In this document: piece after piece, positions 36,607 through 45,026 of the stretch
How positions within the stretch are numbered: position 1 is the stretch's first letter
Layout of the letters: every line of letters begins with the position of its first letter
Assembly: GCF_010894455.1 (NCBI RefSeq)
Contig: NZ_JAAIXY010000009.1
Coordinates: 248,001-312,000 of the forward strand
DNA length: 64,000 bases
Direction: 5' to 3'
From: Myxococcus eversor
Lineage (GTDB): Bacteria > Myxococcota > Myxococcia > Myxococcales > Myxococcaceae
Translations under genes and position numbers: made by a program
Notes under the pieces: generated by a model
Database searches by the model: none
What the model was told of the DNA's origin: nothing
The model's input: the letters and a program-made list of their open reading frames with translations, nothing else

Positions 36607-38156
36607 GGCGTCGTCTCGCGCAGGATGAGGAGTCCGCGCGACGTGTCCACCGTGTAGATGAAGCCATCGCCCGGCACTCGGATGCCGATGGCGCCGTCGT
36701 AGAAGCTCTCGCCTCGTCCCGCGTCGTCCGGCCGGAAGGTGTTGTAGTGGGCCATCTCGCGCGGGCTCTCCGGGGTGGAGACGTCCAGCACGCGCACGCC
36801 CTCGTGGTACCAGGCGACGTAGAGCTTCGTCCCGGACAGCACCATGTTGTGGATGGAGACGTAGTCGCGCATCCGGTGCTCGCCGATGAGCTTCACCGAG
36901 GCCGGGTCCGTCACGTCGAGCACGCGCAGGTGCGCGCCCCAGTCCTCGCCCCCCTCGAAGGCGATGAGCCGCTCGCCATAGCGCGCGACGGCGTTGGCGT
37001 GGCTGGTGGAGTGCGCGTAGCGGTAGGAGCCGAGCTGCCGGGGTGTCCCGCTCGGGTTCAGCTCGCCGATGACGTAGCCGGCGCGCCAGAAGTTGACGTA
37101 GAGCCGCCCCTCGAAGACGAACATGTCGTGCGGCCCGTAGGAACTCGCGGCGTCGAAGCCCGCGGCCTGGAAGGCGCCCGTCAGCTCCGGAGACAAAGGC
37201 TGGGTGACGTCGTAGACGAGCACCTCTCCAGTGGGCGCGGGCGACGCGGCGAACAGCGTGTTCTCGTACACGAACACGGTGTGCACGTTGGTGCGGGTGC
37301 CCGTGGAGAACACCTCCACGGGGTGAGCGGGGTCGGTCAGGTCGAAGACGATGACGCCGCGCACGCCGCTGGCCACGTAGAGCGCGTTGCCATGGGCCCA
37401 GACGCCGTTCCAGTACGTGTCATTGGTGCGCTGGATGTGCTCCGTCAGCACGGGCTGGCTCGGATTGCTCACGTCGTAGACGAAGAGGCCGCCGCCGAGC
37501 GCGACGACGTAGGCGTGTCCATGCGCGATGTACACGTCGACGGGCAGGCCGGGTGCCACGGCCGTCTCGGACACCCGCTCCATGCCGGAGGACTCCGGCT
37601 CGTCCACGCGGGCGGTGACCTTCACCGCGTCGAAGGTGCCCTCACCCTCCACGCGTCCGTTGAGACATTCCACGTAGCAGCCTTGCAACCGGTCGGTCTC
37701 GGGCGACTGGCAGCCAAGGAACGAGCGGCGACGGACGCCATTCGTTCCTTCCGTGCGAGAGCCCGAGATGTAGACGTTGCCGCCCGCGCCCACCTGTCGC
37801 GCGTCCAGCGTCAGGCCTCCGGCGTACTGGGTGCCGGTGGAGGCCAGCCGCATGGACTGGGACGAGAAGCTGTAGGTGTTTCCGTAGCGCGGGTTCCTCG
37901 CGCGGACGTGCAGGGTGTAGACGCCCTCCAGTTCCAGCGTCGCGAGCTCTCCGGGTCTACAGCCGCTCGTGCCGAAGCTGGTCACGCTTCCGCAGGTATT
38001 GGAGGCCGTGTCGACCGTGCACGCCGCGAAGGCGCCCGTGTCCTTCCAGTCGCCCTCGTCCGCCCCGCCCGAGGGCTCCGGAGTCGGTGGTGGCTTGTCG
38101 TCGCTGCAGGCCGTCAGGGCCAGGGTCACCGCGGCCAGCATCAACAGGGCACGCAT
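36603..38156 (-). CDS. LVIVD-repeat lipoprotein
   Basis: A 517-residue lipoprotein (lipobox LTAC). An N-terminal Cys-containing beta-domain of about 150 residues precedes a beta-propeller of LVIVD-type blades (VYIAHGHAYVVALGGGLFVYDVSNP, LYVASGVRGVIVFDLTDPAHP, LRVLDVTDPASV, LYVAWYHEGVRVLDVSTP). LVIVD proteins are surface, often choice-of-anchor, proteins of unknown ligand. Start ATG 38156 is preferred because AGGA lies eight bases upstream; ATG 38165 is the alternative. Convergent with the pilus-domain gene. Confidence 0.85.
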   Translation of the reverse strand: MRALLMLAAVTLALTACSDDKPPPTPEPSGGADEGDWKDTGAFAACTVDTASNTCGSVTSFGTSGCRPGELATLELEGVYTLHVRARNPRYGNTYSFSSQSMRLASTGTQYAGGLTLDARQVGAGGNVYISGSRTEGTNGVRRRSFLGCQSPETDRLQGCYVECLNGRVEGEGTFDAVKVTARVDEPESSGMERVSETAVAPGLPVDVYIAHGHAYVVALGGGLFVYDVSNPSQPVLTEHIQRTNDTYWNGVWAHGNALYVASGVRGVIVFDLTDPAHPVEVFSTGTRTNVHTVFVYENTLFAASPAPTGEVLVYDVTQPLSPELTGAFQAAGFDAASSYGPHDMFVFEGRLYVNFWRAGYVIGELNPSGTPRQLGSYRYAHSTSHANAVARYGERLIAFEGGEDWGAHLRVLDVTDPASVKLIGEHRMRDYVSIHNMVLSGTKLYVAWYHEGVRVLDVSTPESPREMAHYNTFRPDDAGRGESFYDGAIGIRVPGDGFIYTVDTSRGLLILRETTP

Positions 38157-38165
38157 GGAGCTCAT

Positions 38166-38399
38166 CCTGAGGAGAGTGGGGTGTGTCCGCGTCGGTGGGA
38201 CGCCGACGTGTTCATATCGCGACGGCGGGCTCTTCGCCTGTCGTGTGCGCGGAGCACGTGTCCGCGTGGGAAGGGTCGACGCCGGGGACGTTTCAGGGTG
38301 TGCCGTGAGGAGGCCGGCATGAGGTATGACGGCGCGAAGTATCCGGACCGGCCGTGACGTGCGGGTGCGTCATGTCGCCGGGGTCTTCTGGAGGAGCCG
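38166..38399. other. Divergent intergenic region with a 12-codon uORF
   Basis: 234 bp between the LVIVD gene (minus) and the next plus-strand gene. It holds a small inverted repeat (CGTCGG...CCGACG) and, at 38319-38357 on the plus strand, a 12-codon ORF (MRYDGAKYPDRP) with a perfect AGGAGG five bases before its ATG, 42 bp before the next gene start. The uORF may be a leader peptide or chance. Confidence 0.4.
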
Positions 38400-39407
38400 A
38401 TGCGATTCTCGATGCGGTCGACTTCACTGGTGTTGGGCCTGACGCTGCTCGCGCCGCTGGGGGCGAGCGCCCAGTTCGATGATGGTGAGGCGTCACTCAC
38501 CGCGCCCACGGAGCCGGAGCGGGGTTGTCCGAAGCGCCCGGACCTGGTGCCCTTCACGCCGCGCGCGCAGATAGGCATGGAGGGTTCGGGCTGGCTGGTG
38601 CACCAGGCCATCATCCCCGAGTCGAAGGACACCTTCTTCAAGGGCCGTGAGCGGGAGCGCTCGGGTGTGAAGCGGGTGCCGGAGGAGGAGGCGCGGAGGT
38701 ACGGCGCACCGGACCCGACCATCCCGCTGTGGGTGTTCGGCAAGGCGGACGCGCCGGCCTGTCGCGCGCTGCCCGTCCACTGGTGGGCGGCGCGGATGGG
38801 GGCGACGGACGCGGACCGCAAGACGTTCCTCATGGCGGAGATTGAAGTGGACTGCGACGTGCTGCCGCCCGGGCGCCTGTCCGGTACGCCGGTGGCGCTG
38901 CGGCAGAAGGATGAGCCCACGGGGTGCAAGCTGCGCAGGCCCACCGAGCGCGAGACGGGCAAGGACGGAGAGGGCCTGCCGCCCGATGTGCTGGAGTTCA
39001 TCCCCGTGCGCGACTGCGAGTCGCCGGAGTGCCTGCGGCTGTGGGAGCGCATCGGCACGAGCTGGGATGACACCACCACGGTGGGCGACTTCACGGTGTC
39101 GTGGATGGAGCGCAAGGGGAAGAAGGACCCGTGCGACTGGCCCACCGAGGACCTCTCGTTGCTGCTCTTCCGTCCGCCTGGCTCGCTCACCCCGGCGCTG
39201 CTGCGCAATGGGGGCACGCAGTTCTTCGGAGGCCTGCATGACAGCTCGGGGCTGAGGTTCGTGCTCAGTCGGGACCTCGGTTCGCTCTACATGCACGAGG
39301 CCGCGAAGCCGAAGGCCGCTCCGAAGGCGGTGCGTTACGGGAGTCCGACGGAGGAGGATTTGATTCTCACCCGGCGCACGCTGTCTCCGTGCAAGGTGAA
39401 GCGCTGA
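38400..39407 (+). CDS. Secreted protein of unknown function
   Basis: A 335-residue exported protein with a clear signal peptide (MRFSMRSTSLVLGLTLLAPLGASA). The mature part holds eight Cys (CPKRPDLVPF, ACRALPVHWW, VDCDVLP, GCKLRRP, RDCESPECLRLW, PCDWPTED), probably disulfide-bonded. No catalytic motif or known fold is recognised. The start has GGAGGA five bases upstream. It may be a myxobacteria-specific envelope protein. Confidence 0.75.
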   Translation: MRFSMRSTSLVLGLTLLAPLGASAQFDDGEASLTAPTEPERGCPKRPDLVPFTPRAQIGMEGSGWLVHQAIIPESKDTFFKGRERERSGVKRVPEEEARRYGAPDPTIPLWVFGKADAPACRALPVHWWAARMGATDADRKTFLMAEIEVDCDVLPPGRLSGTPVALRQKDEPTGCKLRRPTERETGKDGEGLPPDVLEFIPVRDCESPECLRLWERIGTSWDDTTTVGDFTVSWMERKGKKDPCDWPTEDLSLLLFRPPGSLTPALLRNGGTQFFGGLHDSSGLRFVLSRDLGSLYMHEAAKPKAAPKAVRYGSPTEEDLILTRRTLSPCKVKR

Positions 39408-39420
39408 GTCCGAGCGCCCT

Positions 39421-40119
39421 TCACCGCGCGGGGGCTTCCGTCCACTTCCCCTGCCGGGTCGGCTCGCGCAGGGCCTTGTGGAGCGCGGTGAGGAAGCGCT
39501 TCCTCGGCCATGACTCCGCGCCAAACCTCGCCAGGTGCTCGGTCTCCACCTGGCAGTCCACGAGTTGGAAGCCCCACTCCTTGAAGCGCTCCACCGACGA
39601 CACGAAGGCCACCTTCGACGCGTCCGGCGCGAGCGCGAACATGCTCTCACCGAAGAACGCCGCGCCCAGTGACACGCCGTACAGGCCGCCCTTCAACTCG
39701 CCGCCCTGCCACGCCTCCACCGAGTGCGCGAAGCCCCGCTCGTGCAGCTCGACGTACGCCTCCAGCATCTCGTCTGTAATCCACGTCCCGTTCTGCCCGG
39801 GACGCGTCACGCGGCCACACTCGGTGATGACGCGCGCGAAGGCCGTGTCGTAGCGAACCTCGTACTCGCCCCGGGCCATCGCCTTGCGCAGGCTGCGGCC
39901 CACATGCAGCGAGTCCGGCGTCAGCACGAAGCGAGGGTCCGGCGAGTGCCAGAGGATGGGGTCCCCCTCGCTGAACCACGGGAAGATGCCGCGCGAGTAC
40001 GCGGCCAGCAGCCGTTCGGGGCTCAGGTCCCCGCCCACGGCCAGCACTCCGCTCTTGTCAGCGCGCTCCGGAGGCGGGAACAGCTCCGGGTGCTCGTCAC
40101 TCAACAGGTAGATGGGCAC
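39421..40119 (-). CDS. aat: Leucyl/phenylalanyl-tRNA-protein transferase
   Basis: A 232-residue L/F-transferase that adds Leu or Phe to N-terminal Arg/Lys residues, marking proteins for ClpAP degradation (N-degron pathway). The family signature is intact: LLAAYSRGIFPWFSEGDPILWHSPDPR, GTWITDEMLEAYVELHERGFAHSVEAW, LKGGLYGVSLGAAFFGESMF and LVDCQVETEHLARFGA. Full family length. The LEA-like lipoprotein gene precedes it on the same strand by 12 bp. No clpS or clpA nearby. Confidence 0.97.
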   Translation of the reverse strand: MPIYLLSDEHPELFPPPERADKSGVLAVGGDLSPERLLAAYSRGIFPWFSEGDPILWHSPDPRFVLTPDSLHVGRSLRKAMARGEYEVRYDTAFARVITECGRVTRPGQNGTWITDEMLEAYVELHERGFAHSVEAWQGGELKGGLYGVSLGAAFFGESMFALAPDASKVAFVSSVERFKEWGFQLVDCQVETEHLARFGAESWPRKRFLTALHKALREPTRQGKWTEAPAR

Positions 40120-40131
40120 GCACCGCGCACT

Positions 40132-40974
40132 CTACCGGGACACGTTCAGCTTCACCTCGCCCGAGAGTGAATACGGCACCCGCATCAGTGGACCGGTCAG
40201 CTCTCCCGTCACCCCGTAGGGCAGGACCCCCCGGGAGATGAGCGCCTTCACCTCCGGCCCCCACGAGTCCTTCGTCACCGCCACCTCCACCGGGTACACC
40301 CCCGTGGCGGACGCATCCACGCTGTCCGACTGCGCCAGCGTCCCACTGTCCAGCGCCTTGCCCGCCACCGCCATCTGCCACGTCAGCCCGCTGAGCTTCA
40401 GCGGGAACGGGTTGGGGTTCCGGATGCCCAGCCGGAGGTTCAACTGCACCTCCTCGGCGGAGTAGCGCGCCCCGTCCAGCTCCTCCACGACGATGGTGGG
40501 AAGCCGGGGCACGCGCACCGCGCGACTCGCGGCGAAGGGCACCTGCTCTTCGGCGTCACCCGAGCGCACCACCAGCACCCCGCGCAGCGCCAGGAGCACC
40601 GTGCCGCCCTGCGCGCTCAGCCGCGCCAGGTCCTCCGCGCTTTGTACGTAGGCCGCGCGCTCTTCGAAAGACACGTCCCCGGGAGTGCCCGGCGTAAGCC
40701 GCGTCTCCAATTTCAGGGTGCCCTTCTTCAGCACCTTCCCCTCCGAGACGAGCTCGTAGTCGACGCGCTCCACCACGCCGGGCGCGGTGCTGGCCACCTG
40801 GGCGCTGTAGCGCAGGGTGGCCTCTGTCAGCCCCTGCGACACCACGGACGTGTCCTGAGCGGTGAGGGTGGCGGAACCAGCCGGCCGGGTGGGGGACGAG
40901 GCACACCCCATCCCCACCAGGAGCAGTGCGGCAAGCTGGACGACGGGCGAAGTCGAGCGCATCACGCTAGACAT
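40132..40974 (-). CDS. LEA type 2-like lipoprotein
   Basis: A 280-residue lipoprotein (lipobox VGMGC). Two LEA-2/WHy beta-domains follow: one around 55-140 (ATLRYSAQVASTAPGVVERVDYEL) and one around 175-270 (EVQLNLRLGIRNPNPFPLKLSGLTWQM then GVYPVEV). It is a larger relative of the kinase-linked lipoprotein at 33915-34403. ATG 40974 is used; ATG 40962 is an alternative. It lies 12 bp upstream of aat, probably co-transcribed. Role unknown; LEA-2 domains are linked to desiccation tolerance in other organisms. Confidence 0.75.
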   Translation of the reverse strand: MSSVMRSTSPVVQLAALLLVGMGCASSPTRPAGSATLTAQDTSVVSQGLTEATLRYSAQVASTAPGVVERVDYELVSEGKVLKKGTLKLETRLTPGTPGDVSFEERAAYVQSAEDLARLSAQGGTVLLALRGVLVVRSGDAEEQVPFAASRAVRVPRLPTIVVEELDGARYSAEEVQLNLRLGIRNPNPFPLKLSGLTWQMAVAGKALDSGTLAQSDSVDASATGVYPVEVAVTKDSWGPEVKALISRGVLPYGVTGELTGPLMRVPYSLSGEVKLNVSR

Positions 40975-41030
40975 TGTGTGCACCCCGGAAGCCGCCCCCA
41001 AGGGCTTTTCCGCTAGACTGTCCACCACTC

Positions 41031-41669
41031 GTGGTCCGACGCCGCCCCAACTTCAACAAGACGGTCCGCTCCCTCATCCGGGACATCGCGACGAAGCTGC
41101 CGGAGTTCGCCCACGTGAAGGCGGGCCGCATCCTGGTGGTCGCGGGTGAGGCGCGCCGTGCCTCTCGCGGCACCGTGAAGCCGCTGTGCTTCCGGGGCGG
41201 CAAGTCCACGGACCGCACCGGGCGCCGCAAGCCCGTCATCCGCATCCGCGGCCGGCGCATGCTGTACTGCATCACCCTGCGGCCCCTCTTCTTCAGGGGC
41301 TCCACCGCCCAGGCCCGCCTGGAGACGGTGCTGCACGAGCTCTTCCACCTGTCGCGCCGCTTCGACGGCACCCTGCACTCGGGCCGGCGCCACGCCGTGC
41401 TCGGCAAGGACTTCGCCCGGAAGCTGCGCCCGCTCGTGCGTCGCTACCTCAAGATGTGCCCTCCGGAGCTGCTCTCCGCCCTGGCCCTCACCGGCGAGGT
41501 GCGCGTCCTCCAGTGGCTGGAACGCCCAGGTCCCGCCTACGTCCCGGGGACGCACCGACGTGTGCGCAAGGTCTACACCGAGGACCAGCTCTATTACGGC
41601 ATCGCACGCATGGTGACGCCCAAGCCCCGCGTCCCGCGTGAAGCCGTCGTCCGCCTCAAAGTCCACTGA
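41031..41669 (+). CDS. Putative HExxH zinc metallopeptidase
   Basis: A 212-residue cytosolic protein, rich in Arg. The motif His102-Glu-Leu-Phe-His106 (VLHELFHLSRRF) with a third His at 116 or 121 is a zinc-peptidase site and resembles a group of putative phage/bacterial metallopeptidases. The N-terminal half is basic (RRRPNFNKTVRSLIRDIATK) and could bind nucleic acid. Start is GTG 41031, which lacks a good Shine-Dalgarno; a TTG 57 bp upstream overlaps the divergent gene and is less likely. Divergent from the LEA-like gene. Target unknown. Confidence 0.65.
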   Translation: MVRRRPNFNKTVRSLIRDIATKLPEFAHVKAGRILVVAGEARRASRGTVKPLCFRGGKSTDRTGRRKPVIRIRGRRMLYCITLRPLFFRGSTAQARLETVLHELFHLSRRFDGTLHSGRRHAVLGKDFARKLRPLVRRYLKMCPPELLSALALTGEVRVLQWLERPGPAYVPGTHRRVRKVYTEDQLYYGIARMVTPKPRVPREAVVRLKVH

Positions 41670-41723
41670 CAGTCCGCTTCCTGGCCACCCTGTACACCCC
41701 AGGACACTGTTCGTCTGAATCGT

Positions 41724-41752
41724 TTGACTTTGATAATGAGTATCAATATCGT
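41724..41752 (+). promoter_or_regulatory. Promoter and Fur box of the heme-uptake operon
   Basis: A -35 box TTGACT (41724-41729), a 17-bp spacer and a -10 box TATCGT (41747-41752) form a sigma-70-like promoter. A Fur box GATAATGAGTATCAATATC (41732-41750) lies between and over the elements and matches the 19-bp consensus at 16 positions. Iron-loaded Fur should block RNA polymerase here. This is the best regulatory site in the window. Confidence 0.85.
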
Positions 41753-41780
41753 CCGTCGCGTTTCAGACAGCGGAGTGGTG

Positions 41781-41960
41781 ATGCGCGACGGATGCCAGCA
41801 GGGCGGTGAAGCGGGCGAGTTGCGGTGTCTGTGCGGAAGTCTGCTGGCGAGGTTGGTGCCGGAGGGTGTGGAGCTGAAGTGCCGTCGTTGCCACCGCACG
41901 CGGGTGGTGCCGCTGGAGCGGCCGCCGGGTGGTGCGAGCGCGACGGCCGCACGCGGCTGA
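41781..41960 (+). CDS. Com-like zinc-ribbon protein
   Basis: A 59-residue cytosolic protein. Residues about 14-45 (LRCLCGSLLARLVPEGVELK followed by CRRCHR) match the short Mu-like Com zinc-ribbon, with four Cys ligands in CxC...CxxC spacing. In phage Mu, Com binds an mRNA leader to switch on translation; a similar RNA- or DNA-binding role is possible. ATG 41781 has GGAG five bases upstream and lies 28 bp after the promoter -10. Frames starting earlier would begin inside the promoter. It is the first gene of the heme operon, 135 bp before the receptor. Confidence 0.6.
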   Translation: MRDGCQQGGEAGELRCLCGSLLARLVPEGVELKCRRCHRTRVVPLERPPGGASATAARG

Positions 41961-42095
41961 GCGGGTGGGAGTGCCTGGGCGGGACAAGGCCCGGGGTGTG
42001 TCGAGAGTTGACTGAGGCCAGAGGCCCTCGAGCCCAGTGCCCCGCGGGGACTCCGTCAGAGGGAGTCCTATCGGCCATGAGTTGGAGGACGTGGA

Positions 42096-44243
42096 ATGCG
42101 TGGGAGTTGGTGTCTCCTCGTGCTGGCGTGTGCCGCCCCTGATGTGGCGTGGGGCCGCGCGTCGCCCCAGGCGGAGCAGCCAGCTCCTTCGTCGAATGCG
42201 TCCACGAATGAAGCTGTGCCCGTCGCGGCGGAGTCCGACTCCTCCATGACGAGCGGTTCCGAGGTCTCGCGTGAAGCCGTCCCGGAGGAGCCCGTCTCCG
42301 CCGCGTCGAGCGACTCCGAGGCCGAGGAGAAAGTGTCGAAGCAGGCCGAGGTCGTCGCGGGTCCAGGGGCCTCGACGACCTCGGCATCTTCGACATCCGC
42401 CGAGCAGGATGACGTCCCGGTGGCGCGCACGGTGGTGACGGCGTCGCGCACGCAGGAGCGCCTGGGCGAGACGCCCGTGGCCACCGAGGTCATCACCCGC
42501 GCGGACATCGTCGCGAGCGGCGCCCGGGACGCGTCGGAGCTGCTCGCCGCGCATCCCGGATTGGAAGTGGCGCAGACCTTCGCCGGAGCGTCGCTCCAGG
42601 TGCAGGGCCTGGGGCCCGAGTACGTGCTGGTGCTGGTGGACGGAGAGCGCGTCGCGGGTCGTGTCGCGGGCAGCGTGGACCTGTCGCGCTTGTCGCTCGA
42701 GGACGTGGAGCAGGTGGAGATCGTCAAGGGCCCGTCGTCGGTGCTCTACGGCAGTGACGCGGTGGGCGGCGTGGTGAACTTCATCACGCGCCGGGCGCGC
42801 AAGCCGCTCGGTGGTGAGCTGCGCGCGGCCTACGGCGCGCTGGAGCGGCTGGACCTGGACGCGACGGGCGAGGCGCGGGGCGACGGCTGGGGCCTTCGTC
42901 TCAGCGGTGGCCTGCAGCGCCGCGCGTCCTATGACCTGGACACCGCCGACGTGGGCACCACGGGCAGCAGCCTGGAGGGCTTCGACGTCTCCGCCAGTGG
43001 AGACCTGAAGGGCGAAGGGCCGCTGTCGATGGAGGGCTCCGCCGGCTTCTCGCGGCGCACCCAGCGCGGCGTGGACATGGGCGTCGCGGGCGCGGTGTTC
43101 GACCGGGCGAGCCGCGACACGTCCATCACCTCGCGGCTGGCGCCGTCGTGGAAGTTGAACGGCGACGCGACGCTGCGGGTGGAGGGCTCCTATACCCACT
43201 TCCAGCGCCGCTACCTGAGAGACCAGCGTCGCGCCTCCGCGCTGGACACGGTGGAGGACACGCGCGAGCAGCAGGGTCGACTGGGCACGCAGCTCGACGC
43301 GCGCGTGGGCGAGCGACATGCGTTCGTCGTCGGCGCGGAGTTCCTGGGCGAGTGGCTGGTCGCGGACCGGCTGGAGACGGGCGGGGGAGACCGGGGCCGT
43401 GCGTCGCTGTACGCGCAGGACAGCTGGACGCTCGCGACGGGGCCCAAGCTCGTCGTCGTTCCGGGCGCGCGCGTGGATGTGGACACGCAGTTCGGCACGG
43501 CCGTCACGCCTCGGCTCGCGGCGAAGATTGACCCCTTGTCGTGGCTCACCGTGCGCGGCAGCTACGGCTGGGGCTTCCGGGCGCCGGGCTTCCAGGAGCT
43601 GCTGATCGACTTCGAGAACCCCACCGTCGGCTACGTGGTGCGCGGCAACCCGGACCTGAAGCCGGAGCGCTCGCGCAGCTTCAGCCTGTCCACGGAAGTT
43701 CGGCCGTCGGATGCGTCACTCCTCTGGGTGAGCGCGTATCAGCACTCGCTGCGCGACATGATTGCCTCCACGCTGGAACAGGGTGGGGCGCAGCAGCTCT
43801 TCACGTACACCAACGTGGCGCGTGCACGCGTGAGGGGCGGCGAGCTGGGCCTGCGTCAGCGCTTCCCGTGGCGCCTGTCCGGCGAGGTGGCCTACACGCT
43901 CACTGACGGACACGACGAGGAACTGGACCGGGCGCTGGAAGGCCAGGCGCTTCATCGGCTCACCGCGCAGGCCACGTGGCGTCACCGCGAGTGGGGTCTG
44001 GAGACGTGGGTCCGCGCGGCGCTCGTCGGCAAGCGGCCCTTCTATCCGGATACGGACGGTGACGGTGTCGCCAATCCCTACCAGTCCGATGCCTATGTCA
44101 CGGTGGATGCCCGAATCGCTTGGAGGGCGCGTGAGTCGCTCCAGTTCTTCGTGCTGGGCTCCAACCTCGCGGACGCGGGCAACCCCACGGACCTGCCCAT
44201 TCCGCCTCGCACCTTCCAGGCCGGCGTCTCGTTCCGGCTGTGA
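42096..44243 (+). CDS. TonB-dependent heme/iron receptor
   Basis: A 715-residue outer-membrane receptor. The N-terminus is MRGSWCLLVLACAAPDVAWG and is followed by a Ser/Glu/Ala-rich linker (about 20-105). A TonB box-like RTVVTAS, a plug domain (about 110-240, LVLVDGERVAGR, GPSSVLYGSDAVGGVVNFIT) and a 22-strand barrel follow. FRAP-box and NPDL motifs (GFRAPGFQELL; VRGNPDLKPERS), characteristic of heme/hemoglobin receptors of the HemR/HmuR type, are present, and the last residues (AGVSFRL) fit barrel ends. No His lies between the FRAP and NPDL motifs, where classical heme receptors carry one. SD GGAGGA precedes the ATG. Under the Fur-controlled promoter. Confidence 0.93.
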   Translation: MRGSWCLLVLACAAPDVAWGRASPQAEQPAPSSNASTNEAVPVAAESDSSMTSGSEVSREAVPEEPVSAASSDSEAEEKVSKQAEVVAGPGASTTSASSTSAEQDDVPVARTVVTASRTQERLGETPVATEVITRADIVASGARDASELLAAHPGLEVAQTFAGASLQVQGLGPEYVLVLVDGERVAGRVAGSVDLSRLSLEDVEQVEIVKGPSSVLYGSDAVGGVVNFITRRARKPLGGELRAAYGALERLDLDATGEARGDGWGLRLSGGLQRRASYDLDTADVGTTGSSLEGFDVSASGDLKGEGPLSMEGSAGFSRRTQRGVDMGVAGAVFDRASRDTSITSRLAPSWKLNGDATLRVEGSYTHFQRRYLRDQRRASALDTVEDTREQQGRLGTQLDARVGERHAFVVGAEFLGEWLVADRLETGGGDRGRASLYAQDSWTLATGPKLVVVPGARVDVDTQFGTAVTPRLAAKIDPLSWLTVRGSYGWGFRAPGFQELLIDFENPTVGYVVRGNPDLKPERSRSFSLSTEVRPSDASLLWVSAYQHSLRDMIASTLEQGGAQQLFTYTNVARARVRGGELGLRQRFPWRLSGEVAYTLTDGHDEELDRALEGQALHRLTAQATWRHREWGLETWVRAALVGKRPFYPDTDGDGVANPYQSDAYVTVDARIAWRARESLQFFVLGSNLADAGNPTDLPIPPRTFQAGVSFRL

Positions 44244-44271
44244 GTCCCTCTCGAAAACTCAAGGAGCCCGA

Positions 44272-44994
44272 ATGTCCCGCCCCCCCTTCTTCTCTGTGTC
44301 CCGTTTCGGCCGTGCCGCCGCGGTCCTGTGCCTGACTGGCCTGCTGTCCGCCTGTGGTGACGACCTGGTCCCCACGCCGGGGGATGACGATGACAACACG
44401 CCGGACCCGTCGGAAGTCGAGGTGCCGGCCAATGGCACGCACGTGCGCCACGTGGGCAATGCGGACGGCTCCATCACCACGGTCGTCGACGCCACGAGCA
44501 AGGAGGCTTGGGTGGGCCTGGATTTGGATACGGGCCTGCAGGTGAGCGCGAGCGAGGACGCCGCGTGGGACTTGTCCTTCCAGCGCTTCGGCATCCGCTC
44601 GCGAGGTGGCGTGAATGGCACGGGCGGCGTGGAGGTGGCGGTGCTGCCCTCGCAGGACTTCCTCCAGCTCACGCAGGCGCCCGCGAGCGGCTTCGCGGTC
44701 GACGCGGATGACGGCGCCGACGAGGGCTCGGACCCGGACACCGTCTTCCAGGCCAATGGTGGCTGGTACGCCTACGACGTGACGACGCACAAGCTGTCGC
44801 CGCGCGCGCAGGTGTACGTCGTGCGCTCCGATTCGAGGGCGTACTTCAAGGTGGAGATGCTGTCCTACTACGACGACGCCGGCACGCCCGCGATGCTCAA
44901 GCTGCGCTGGACGAAGGTGACGGCGCCCGTCTCCGGAGGCGCGCTCGAGGATGGCGTCTCTCCCAGTGGTTCCCCTGTCGAAGTGTCTCACTGA
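44272..44994 (+). CDS. HmuY-like heme-binding lipoprotein
   Basis: A 240-residue lipoprotein (lipobox LSAC) with a low-complexity Asp-rich spacer (about 35-45) and then a HmuY-type beta-domain (WDLSFQRFGIRSRGGVNGTGGVEV; LSPRAQVYVVRSDSRAYFKVEMLSYY). In Porphyromonas, HmuY takes heme from hemoglobin and passes it to the HmuR receptor, which matches its position just after the receptor gene here (28 bp gap). AAGGAG lies six bases before the ATG. Heme ligands are not certain. Confidence 0.88.
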   Translation: MSRPPFFSVSRFGRAAAVLCLTGLLSACGDDLVPTPGDDDDNTPDPSEVEVPANGTHVRHVGNADGSITTVVDATSKEAWVGLDLDTGLQVSASEDAAWDLSFQRFGIRSRGGVNGTGGVEVAVLPSQDFLQLTQAPASGFAVDADDGADEGSDPDTVFQANGGWYAYDVTTHKLSPRAQVYVVRSDSRAYFKVEMLSYYDDAGTPAMLKLRWTKVTAPVSGGALEDGVSPSGSPVEVSH

Positions 44995-45026
44995 AGTCGA
45001 AGTCCTCCTCTCCCCTGGTGTCTGCC

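Noticed and set aside
35886-38357. An 823-codon open frame on the plus strand
   Set aside because: It runs over the pilus-domain gene and antisense to the LVIVD gene, which both have signal peptides and family motifs. The long frame has a low-complexity Ala/Gly/Arg make-up.
41724-41780. TTG/ATG starts for the Com-like gene upstream of 41781
   Set aside because: They fall inside the -35, Fur box and -10 elements; the ATG at 41781 has its own Shine-Dalgarno.
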